From: an uncultured Collinsella sp.
Lineage (GTDB): Bacteria > Actinomycetota > Coriobacteriia > Coriobacteriales > Coriobacteriaceae
NCBI GenBank assembly: GCA_902492185.1
Contig: CABUKY010000013.1
Location: 1 to 26,676 of the forward strand
Length of the DNA stretch: 26,676 nt
Direction of reading: 5' to 3'
In this document: in pieces, positions 1-5,874 of the stretch
Numbering within the stretch: position 1 is the stretch's first letter
Layout: each line of letters starts with the position of its first letter
Notes under the pieces: model-generated
Database searches by the model: none
What the model was told of the DNA's origin: nothing
Seen by the model: only the letters and a program-made list of their open reading frames with translations
Translations under genes and position numbers: made by a program

Positions 1-102
1 TGGTCATGCCGTCCTCTTTGAATGACAAGTTGTCGCTCTGGTGACCGCGCAGCGTCGGCTGGTCCGCCGTTCGTTAGAACGGCGGAACCTGAGACGTAAC
101 CC
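1..102 (-). repeat. 3' structured repeat, copy A
   Basis: Directly downstream of the SDR stop. On the minus strand a hairpin (stem CCGCCGTTC/GAACGGCGG, plus-strand positions 64-85, loop TAAC) is followed by CGACGCTGCGCGG, then GACAA and TTCAA. The same order of blocks recurs behind queA (copy B, 3196-3310). The two stems differ in sequence but both pair fully. The element may continue to the left of the window. It has no strong T tract, so a simple intrinsic terminator is not the best explanation. Confidence 0.55.
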
Positions 103-903
103 CTACGGCCGCTGGCCCATGCCACCCTCGAGGGTGACGGTCTCGCCGTTCATGTACTTAAAGTCGGGACCGCAGAGCTGAACGACCACGCGGCCGATCT
201 CCTTCTCGACGTCGCCGTAGTGGCCTGCCGGCGGCATGTGGACGTTGGCCTTGAAAGCCTCGGGGTAAGCATCCTGGAAGTTCTCGAGCGCAGCGGTCCA
301 AGCAAGCGGGCAAACGATATTGACGTTGATGCCGTCCTTGCCCCACTCGTTGGCGGCAACGCGGGTCAGGCCGCGGATGCCCTCCTTGGCGGCAGCATAG
401 CTGCACTGGCCATAGTTGCCAAACAGGCCGGCGCCCGAGGCAAAGTTGACCACGGAGCCCTTGGTCTCCTTCAGGTGCGGATAGGCCTTCTGCATGTACA
501 GATAGGTAGCATACAGACCGGAGTAAATGGCCAGGTTAAACTGATCCATGGTGTGATCGGCGATGGTCACACCCGAGGCGCTGGCCTGAGCATTGTTGAC
601 GACGGCGTCGATGCGGCCGAACTCCTCAATGGCCTTGTCGATGACGTTCTGGACAACGGCCTCGTTATCCTGGCCAGCCGAGACATCGGCCTGAACAGGC
701 AGAACCTTGACACCGTACTCGGCCTCGAGAGACTCCTTGGCGGCCTCGAGCTTGGCGACGTTGCGGCCGGTGATGACGAGGTTCGCGCCCTCCTTGGCAA
801 ATGCGATATCGATGCCGTAGCCGATGGAGCCAGCGGAACCGTCCTTAAGCGTGGCCTTGCCGCCGCCGGTGACGATCACGGTCTTACCAGTGAAAAGTCC
901 CAT
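103..903 (-). CDS. SDR oxidoreductase, probable NADP(H)-dependent 12alpha-hydroxysteroid dehydrogenase
   Basis: A 266-residue classical short-chain dehydrogenase, expected to be cytosolic. Seen: an N-terminal TGGGKA nucleotide-binding loop followed by SIGYGI (the two are separated by a short KDGSAG insert), VNNAQAS in place of the usual NNAG, the catalytic Ser in NFASGAGLFG, the catalytic YAAAK and a C-terminal LEGGMGQRP. Known: the combination NNAQASASG, GLFGNxGQCSYAAAKEGIRGL, VNxVCPLAxTA and GETxTLEGGMGxRP is, from memory, that of clostridial and Eggerthella 12alpha-hydroxysteroid dehydrogenases, which interconvert the 12alpha-hydroxyl and 12-oxo groups of bile acids. Cofactor preference is inferred from those relatives. 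Start: ATG at 903 has GAAAGGA six bases upstream; the TTG at 918 lies before that ribosome site and is rejected. The gene stands alone, divergent from the coiled-coil gene. Family certain, substrate probable. Confidence 0.85.
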   Translation of the reverse strand: MGLFTGKTVIVTGGGKATLKDGSAGSIGYGIDIAFAKEGANLVITGRNVAKLEAAKESLEAEYGVKVLPVQADVSAGQDNEAVVQNVIDKAIEEFGRIDAVVNNAQASASGVTIADHTMDQFNLAIYSGLYATYLYMQKAYPHLKETKGSVVNFASGAGLFGNYGQCSYAAAKEGIRGLTRVAANEWGKDGINVNIVCPLAWTAALENFQDAYPEAFKANVHMPPAGHYGDVEKEIGRVVVQLCGPDFKYMNGETVTLEGGMGQRP

Positions 904-1197
904 ACAAAGTCCTTTCAAATCGCGACGGGCACGCCCGCCGACTGCGCGTATCCAACTTCACGCGCCAAAAGCTGAGATGCAACTTTAGCGTGTTCAAGCG
1001 AAAATAAAAGACCGCGGTAGGCGAACGGCACCACGTCGTTCGGCGAAGGGATTGTCAAGTACAAACTGGATAAAGCGGCCGAGTTATCGTTATCAGATCG
1101 AGCCATCGAACACGTTTTGAAACTTTGCTGCAGCGCGTGGGATGTCGGCGCGAGACTTTATCATAGGGTGACAAACAACGATGAGGAGCACATGCCT

Positions 1198-2973
1198 ATG
1201 ACAGACGAGCTGGACCCCCAGACTCAGCAGCATATTGATCATTCCGAAGACGCCGTCGACGACTGCGATACTCCTACCTGCGTCGACGCCTCCACCGATG
1301 CGCCCGCCACCGCAGATGCGCACGCCGGTGCGGATAAGGCAACAGACACAGACGATACTGTCGAGCATGATGAAAGCGAGCAGCCGGAGCCGAGCGATGC
1401 CGAACCTGACACGGACCCCGCCCCGCAAGCAGCGGGCCCCATCGAGGTGTCTTCGGAAGAAGAGCTTGATGCCGTCATGGACTCCATGATGGATGCCGTC
1501 AAAGCGATGAAAGACGCCGTGGCCGATGCCGATATTGATGCCGAGGAAGAGGAGGCCGCCGAGGCGGCCTCGACCTTTGTACCCGGCGAGACCCCCGTTG
1601 CCGACCAGGGCAGCACCATGCCCTCGTTTCTGCAGCTCGAGCACCCCACGATTGGCGCCGATGCGGTCGATCCGCACGCAGCGGGCTTTTCTGTGGTCGA
1701 GGGCGGTACCGGCAATATCGCCGCGCCGCAGGCTGCCGATGCGGACGCTGTCGACACCGCTCGCCCGATCGCCCCGCACTCCCCCGACGCGAACCGCGAT
1801 CTGGGGACCGCTGTCTCGAACACCGCGAACGCCGTGGGCACCTTTATTGCCCAGGGCGCCTCGGCCATGCGCGAGATGAACGCCGCGAAAAAGGCACTTG
1901 CCGATGCCCGCGCCCACCTGGCCGAACTTGAGCAGCGCATTGTCGATCAGGCCGAGGAGCTCGAGACGCGCCAGGATATCGCAGGCCGCTACGACCAGAT
2001 CGTCGCCGACCAGCGTCAGGCGATCGCCACAGCGCAAAAGACCGCTGCGGCAGCCGAGATTGACCGTGATGCCCACGCCGCCAAAGCGACAGAGCTCAAG
2101 AGTCAGCTCGAACAAATGAAGACAGAGGATGACGCGACTGAGCTCCGCCTGAAGGCCGCGCTCGACGCCGTGGAGGCCCGCGAGGCAAGCTCGCGCGAGA
2201 CCGGCAACCGCCTCGTTCGACGTCTTGAGGATTCCAAGCGCATCCGCGACAAGGTGCAGGCCGAGCGAGACGCCGGCATTGCCGCCGCACAACAAACCGT
2301 CGACGCCACGCGCGCCCAGCTCGAGACGCTGCGTCATGAGTATGCCGAGCTGCAACGCAATCCCTCGGCAAATCCCGCCAACTATACGGTGCGCACCAGC
2401 GAGCTCTCGATGCAGATCTCCGACACGGCAGATGCCCTGCGTAAAGCCGAAGAAGATGTCCCGTGCATCACCGCCGACCTTGAGCACTCGCTTGCCGCAG
2501 CCGAGCAGGCCGTCGAGCAGGCTCAAGCCCCTATCGCCGACGCAAAACGCGCGCACCAAGCCGTGACGACTGAGGCCGATGCCGCGCGCGACGAGCTGCA
2601 GACGGCGAAAACTGCCGCCACGACGCGCCAGCGCGAACTGCGCGAGAAGATCGCCGCCGAGGACAAGGCACGCCGCGACCAAGAGCAAAGCATCGCCAAC
2701 GCCCAAGCAGATGCCGCACATGCACAGTCGATCATCGAGCAGGCGACCGAGGTACATGACCATCCAGAGATCACTGAGTCGCTTGCAGGATCCTTGGCCC
2801 GAGACAAAGCCGAACACGCCGAGACCGAGCGAGAAGTCGCCCAGCTCGAGGCCACCGAGGACGCGGTGCGCGAGCGCACCCGCGACTCACGCATCAAATT
2901 CACCGGCGCCATCGTCTGCATCGTCGCCGCAATCCTGGTGATCATCCTAGTCTGGCTGTTCGCGAGCAAGTAA
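1198..2973 (+). CDS. Acidic coiled-coil protein with C-terminal membrane anchor
   Basis: I do not recognise a named family. The 591-residue protein has three parts. Residues 1 to about 200 are strongly acidic, low-complexity and rich in Asp, Glu and Ala. From about 220 to 560 there is a nearly continuous Ala/Glu/Gln/Arg-rich helix with heptad-like spacing, which looks like a coiled coil. The last 25 residues are one hydrophobic segment (TGAIVCIVAAILVIILVWLF) ending in ASK. It has no signal peptide, so I infer a tail-anchored cytoplasmic protein, perhaps a scaffold. Start: GAGGAG at 1183-1188 lies nine bases before ATG 1198 and only three before ATG 1192, so 1198 is preferred; 1192 would add two residues. 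It is monocistronic and divergent from the SDR gene. Confidence 0.8.
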   Translation: MTDELDPQTQQHIDHSEDAVDDCDTPTCVDASTDAPATADAHAGADKATDTDDTVEHDESEQPEPSDAEPDTDPAPQAAGPIEVSSEEELDAVMDSMMDAVKAMKDAVADADIDAEEEEAAEAASTFVPGETPVADQGSTMPSFLQLEHPTIGADAVDPHAAGFSVVEGGTGNIAAPQAADADAVDTARPIAPHSPDANRDLGTAVSNTANAVGTFIAQGASAMREMNAAKKALADARAHLAELEQRIVDQAEELETRQDIAGRYDQIVADQRQAIATAQKTAAAAEIDRDAHAAKATELKSQLEQMKTEDDATELRLKAALDAVEAREASSRETGNRLVRRLEDSKRIRDKVQAERDAGIAAAQQTVDATRAQLETLRHEYAELQRNPSANPANYTVRTSELSMQISDTADALRKAEEDVPCITADLEHSLAAAEQAVEQAQAPIADAKRAHQAVTTEADAARDELQTAKTAATTRQRELREKIAAEDKARRDQEQSIANAQADAAHAQSIIEQATEVHDHPEITESLAGSLARDKAEHAETEREVAQLEATEDAVRERTRDSRIKFTGAIVCIVAAILVIILVWLFASK

Positions 2974-3000
2974 ACCAGCCGCCAAAAAAACGCTCAACGC

Positions 3001-3065
3001 AGTTGCGGTGAGATAGTTCCTGTTTAGCCCAAAAAGGCCAATTCAAGAACTATCTCACCGCAACT
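3001..3065. repeat. Perfect 19-bp palindromic repeat with 27-nt loop
   Basis: Arms AGTTGCGGTGAGATAGTTC (3001-3019) and its exact reverse complement (3047-3065) enclose a 27-base spacer. It begins 27 bases after the coiled-coil gene's stop. The arms end in TTATTT rather than a T run, and the loop is long for an intrinsic terminator, although termination in either direction cannot be excluded. A dispersed palindromic repeat is as likely. Confidence 0.75.
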
Positions 3066-3194
3066 TATTTAGATTGATGCAAGGTAGTCGTTTAAGAACG
3101 TCCCCAATGACTACACCGATGTTTTGTTGACAACCAAAGAAATGCCGGTGTTTTGGCAACGACAGCGAGCGGGTCGCATTTGAGGCAAGGTGAC

Positions 3195-3232
3195 GTGAAA
3201 CGAAAGGGCGCTGACCTTCTGGTCGCGCCCTT
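3195..3232 (-). terminator. Intrinsic terminator of the queH-queA operon
   Basis: Read on the minus strand, AAGGGCGC pairs with GCGCCCTT and, after one mismatch, GACC with GGTC around AGAA. The T-rich TTTCGTTTC follows. The hairpin (3204-3232) lies about 75 bases beyond the queA stop. Confidence 0.65.
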
Positions 3233-3310
3233 GAAGTTGAACGTCAGATTGTCCAAATGCGGCCCGCGCAGCGTCGACCGGTTACGGCGTTTGTAAAACG
3301 CCGTAACCTA
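3196..3310 (-). repeat. 3' structured repeat, copy B
   Basis: Overlaps the queA stop codon. A perfect 13-bp hairpin (GGTTACGGCGTTT at 3280-3292 and its complement at 3296-3308) is followed on the minus strand by CGACGCTGCGCGG, GACAA, TTCAA and then the terminator hairpin at 3204-3232. It aligns over roughly 90 bases with copy A at the start of the window. Both copies sit in the same orientation immediately 3' of a gene. Confidence 0.55.
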
Positions 3311-4525
3311 CAAGATGAGCATGGCGTCACCAAAGCTGAAGAAGCGGTAGCGTTCTTCGATAGCAGCGGCGTAGGCATCCATGATCTGGTCGCGGGTGGC
3401 AAGTGCGCTTACGAGCATCATGAGCGTGGAGCGCGGCACGTGGAAGTTCGTGATCAGCGCGTCGACCACGTGATAGGTCGAGCCGGGCATAAGGTAGAGC
3501 TGCGTTGTCGCGTTCTCGCGCACCACGATGTCGCCGCGGCCGAGCGTGTCGGCCCCGTCCTCGCGGCCCTCAAAATAGCGCGCCGTCACAGCCGGATCGG
3601 ACACCGGCGCGTCCGCGTCAAACGCGCTCTCGAGCGAGCGCACTGCGGTAGTGCCGACGGCGATCACACGATGGCCCTCGGCCTTCGCCTTATGCACGGC
3701 GTCGACAACCTCCTGCGACACGTGGTAGCGCTCGGTGTGCATCACGTGCTGCGCGGGGTCGTCCTCCTCCACCAGACGGAAGGTATCGATACCCACCTCG
3801 AGCTCGACGGCGGCAAACTTGGCACCCTTGGCCTCGATGGCAGCCATGAGCTCGGGAGTAAAATGCAGACCCGCCGTGGGAGCAGCGGCCGAGTGCTCCT
3901 CCTTCATGGCGTAGACGGTCTGGTACTTCTCGGGATCGCCCTCGTAATCGGTAATGTAGGGCGGCAGCGGCACGTGGCCGGCAGCATGGATGGCCTCGTC
4001 GAGCGTGCGCGGCTCGCCGGCGGCATTGCAACCGGCCGGCTCAAAGCGTACCAGGCGGCCGCCGCGGCTATCGGTGACAAAGTCGACAACCTCGGCCGTC
4101 AGCACCACGGGAGCCCCCTCGGGCGCATGGGCGCCACCGGCGCGATACTCAATATGAGCACCGGGCTTCAGGCGCTTGCCCGGCTTGACCAAGCACTCCC
4201 AAACATGGCCCAGCGGATCCACGTCCTCGCGGCGCTTGAGCAGCAGGGTCTCGACCACGCCGCCCGATCCCGTTTTACGACCGATCAGACGGGCCGGCAT
4301 CACGCGCGTCTGATTGATGACGAGCACGTCGCCCGGCTCGATATAGTCGATGATGTCGCGGAAGATGCGGTGCTCAACGGTACCGCCGTGCTCCAGCGGC
4401 GTTCCCGCCTGGGAGCCCTTGCGATCCACCACCAGCAGGCGGCAGGAGTCGCGCGGCTCGGCTGGAGCCTGGGCGATCAGTTCCTCAGGAAGGTTGTAGT
4501 CAAAATCATCGGTACGCATAGACAC
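3308..4525 (-). CDS. queA: S-adenosylmethionine:tRNA ribosyltransferase-isomerase
   Basis: QueA transfers and isomerises the ribosyl part of SAM onto 7-aminomethyl-7-deazaguanine at tRNA position 34, giving epoxyqueuosine, in the cytosol. Seen: the N-terminal DFDYNLPEELIAQAP signature, INQTRVMPARLIG, APTAGLHFTPELM, VGTTAVRSLES and the C-terminal TNFHVPRSTLMMLVSA, all in family order. The 405 residues exceed the roughly 350 of common QueA; the extra length lies in internal loops. Start: AAGGAG is eight bases before a GTG at 4525 but fourteen before ATG 4519, so GTG is chosen. It lies 64 bases behind queH on the same strand, placing consecutive steps together. Identification is secure. Confidence 0.96.
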   Translation of the reverse strand: MSMRTDDFDYNLPEELIAQAPAEPRDSCRLLVVDRKGSQAGTPLEHGGTVEHRIFRDIIDYIEPGDVLVINQTRVMPARLIGRKTGSGGVVETLLLKRREDVDPLGHVWECLVKPGKRLKPGAHIEYRAGGAHAPEGAPVVLTAEVVDFVTDSRGGRLVRFEPAGCNAAGEPRTLDEAIHAAGHVPLPPYITDYEGDPEKYQTVYAMKEEHSAAAPTAGLHFTPELMAAIEAKGAKFAAVELEVGIDTFRLVEEDDPAQHVMHTERYHVSQEVVDAVHKAKAEGHRVIAVGTTAVRSLESAFDADAPVSDPAVTARYFEGREDGADTLGRGDIVVRENATTQLYLMPGSTYHVVDALITNFHVPRSTLMMLVSALATRDQIMDAYAAAIEERYRFFSFGDAMLIL

Positions 4526-4589
4526 GTCGGATACTCCTTATATAGCTAAAGTCCGCTCTACATCCTAGCAGGCTGACGTCCCAAATGAA

Positions 4590-5165
4590 CTACTTTTTGG
4601 ACGCTTTGCGCTCGTCGCGGATGCGGGCGCGGTCCATGGCCGCCTCGACAGCCGAGAAGCGGCAACCACAGTAGTTCTGCCGATACATGCCCAGCTCGCG
4701 CGAACGGCGTGTCGCCTCGGGGTAATACGGACGAAAATCGCGAATCACCGGAGTGAGACCGCGGGCGGCAGCCAGACGCTCCAACACATCATTGCAGGTT
4801 TCGAACAACTGATACGGCGAGACGGCGAGCGTCGTACCCACAAACTCAAACCCACGCTCCTGGGCCACGCGGCACGCCTCGGCCAAGCGCAGGGCATAGC
4901 ACGCACGACAGCGACGGGGCCGATCGGCACCCAGCGGTGCCACGCCGGCCTCCCAGCGCTCACGGTCCTCCCCCGCCTCGATAAGCTCGATGTCGCCATC
5001 GGCACACCACCGGCGCAGCTCGTCCAAACGCCGCTGCCATTCATCGTGCGGCTGAATATTGGGGTTGGTCCAGCAGATTGTGGGCTCAAACCCTTCCTCG
5101 CGCAGCAGGCGGACCGGCTCAAGAGAGCACGGCGCACAGCAGGCGTGCAACAACAACGGCTTCAT
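4590..5165 (-). CDS. queH: Epoxyqueuosine reductase QueH
   Basis: QueH (formerly DUF208) reduces epoxyqueuosine to queuosine in tRNA and is unrelated to the cobalamin-dependent QueG. In the 191 residues I see the N-terminal LLHACCAPCS with the CCxPC cysteines at 9, 10 and 13, an RCRACYALR motif in the middle, GTTLAVSPYQ, and the C-terminal YCGC, which together supply the metal-cluster cysteines of the family. Start: ATG 5165 has GAGGAG six bases upstream. ATG 5171 abuts that site, and the longer frame to 5342 runs into the preceding gene, so both are rejected. The preceding DUF3267 gene stops ten bases upstream, within the ribosome site, so the two are probably co-translated; queA follows. 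Confidence 0.94.
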   Translation of the reverse strand: MKPLLLHACCAPCSLEPVRLLREEGFEPTICWTNPNIQPHDEWQRRLDELRRWCADGDIELIEAGEDRERWEAGVAPLGADRPRRCRACYALRLAEACRVAQERGFEFVGTTLAVSPYQLFETCNDVLERLAAARGLTPVIRDFRPYYPEATRRSRELGMYRQNYCGCRFSAVEAAMDRARIRDERKASKK

Positions 5166-5175
5166 CGACATCTCC

Positions 5176-5742
5176 TCACCCGAAAAAGCGCACGCCGAAG
5201 GACGTGTCCTCGCAGGCGACAATGCGGCGGTCGCGCAAAATGGTCCGCACGTAATACCAGTCGCCCACACAGCCTGACAAATGCAAGCCGGCCGCCAGAT
5301 AGCACAGCAGCGGATAGCCCGAAAACGCAAACCCCAGGGCAAGCGTTGTCGTCACAACAGCCGTCGGTGCCAGGCAAACCGCCATGTACCGCCGGCGCGA
5401 ATACACAACGCCCTCGGCGCAGGCATAGATCATCGCCGTCTCGCGATTCGCCCCAAAGGTCACCTGCGCGCCCGCAGGCGCCAGCAGCTTAAAAAACACA
5501 CCGTGCACCAGCTCGTGCACGGCAAATGACGCCGCAGAAACCGCAGCCAAGCCGACTATCCAGCCCACGACAGCCATCCAGCCGCCCGCGTCAGCCGCAT
5601 CCAAGTCTGCAGGCCCGCCCAGCAGCATAAACACCGGCACCAGGCACACGGCAAACACGCCGACTACGACCATCCCCCACACGAAGCAAGCGTGCAGAAA
5701 TTCCTCGTCTTCAAACGCATGTATGTTGGAAATCTCATTCAT
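5176..5742 (-). CDS. DUF3267 family putative zinc metalloprotease
   Basis: A 188-residue integral membrane protein with four likely transmembrane segments (about 21-42, 55-75, 115-136 and 140-158). HELVH at 76-80, at the end of the second segment, matches the HExxH zinc motif of the DUF3267 family, whose substrates are mostly unknown. The pattern suggests intramembrane or membrane-proximal proteolysis; nothing here names a substrate. It is first in an operon with queH and queA but has no known link to queuosine, so the grouping may be only transcriptional. No clear Shine-Dalgarno precedes ATG 5742. A TATCCT lies about a dozen bases upstream, so the message may be nearly leaderless. Confidence 0.85.
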   Translation of the reverse strand: MNEISNIHAFEDEEFLHACFVWGMVVVGVFAVCLVPVFMLLGGPADLDAADAGGWMAVVGWIVGLAAVSAASFAVHELVHGVFFKLLAPAGAQVTFGANRETAMIYACAEGVVYSRRRYMAVCLAPTAVVTTTLALGFAFSGYPLLCYLAAGLHLSGCVGDWYYVRTILRDRRIVACEDTSFGVRFFG

Positions 5743-5782
5743 AGCATCTTAGGATAGCGCCCCTGCCACGTACCCGTCCGCA

Positions 5783-5793
5783 TGTGCGATAAT
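5783..5793 (+). promoter_or_regulatory. Extended -10 promoter element of the MetRS-like gene
   Basis: TGTGCGATAAT combines a TGn extension with a GATAAT -10 box about 80 bases before the start codon. The identical 11-mer occurs on the other strand upstream of the DegV gene (11662-11672). No good -35 is visible, as is usual for extended -10 promoters. Confidence 0.45.
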
Positions 5794-5874
5794 GTCGAAC
5801 GATATGCACGAATTGACCACCGCGTCGCCAGGCCTTGCGCCCGGCCGCGCTCTCACCATATGCGAAGGAGTCCC

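Larger units (their letters stand above)
2974..3307. other. Intergenic repeat cluster without a gene
   Basis: A 334-base spacer between convergent genes. It contains the 19-bp palindrome (3001-3065), a weaker inverted pair GTAGTC/GACTAC (3084-3089 and 3109-3114) around AAGAACGTCCCC, the minus-strand terminator (3204-3232) and 3' repeat copy B. I see no reading frame with a ribosome site. The mosaic of short inverted repeats suggests remnants of non-autonomous elements. Confidence 0.6.

Noticed and set aside
915..1106. 63-codon minus-strand frame upstream of the SDR gene
   Set aside because: No ribosome site, no hydrophobic or domain pattern, and it overlaps the SDR promoter and leader.
1093..2817. 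Long minus-strand open frame opposite the coiled-coil gene
   Set aside because: It arises from the GC-rich, Ala/Asp/Glu codon bias of the plus-strand gene, has no ribosome site and reads as Gly/Arg/Leu-rich without domains.
5166..5342. N-terminal extension of queH
   Set aside because: It overlaps the DUF3267 gene, while ATG 5165 has a well-placed GAGGAG and begins at the conserved LLHACC motif.
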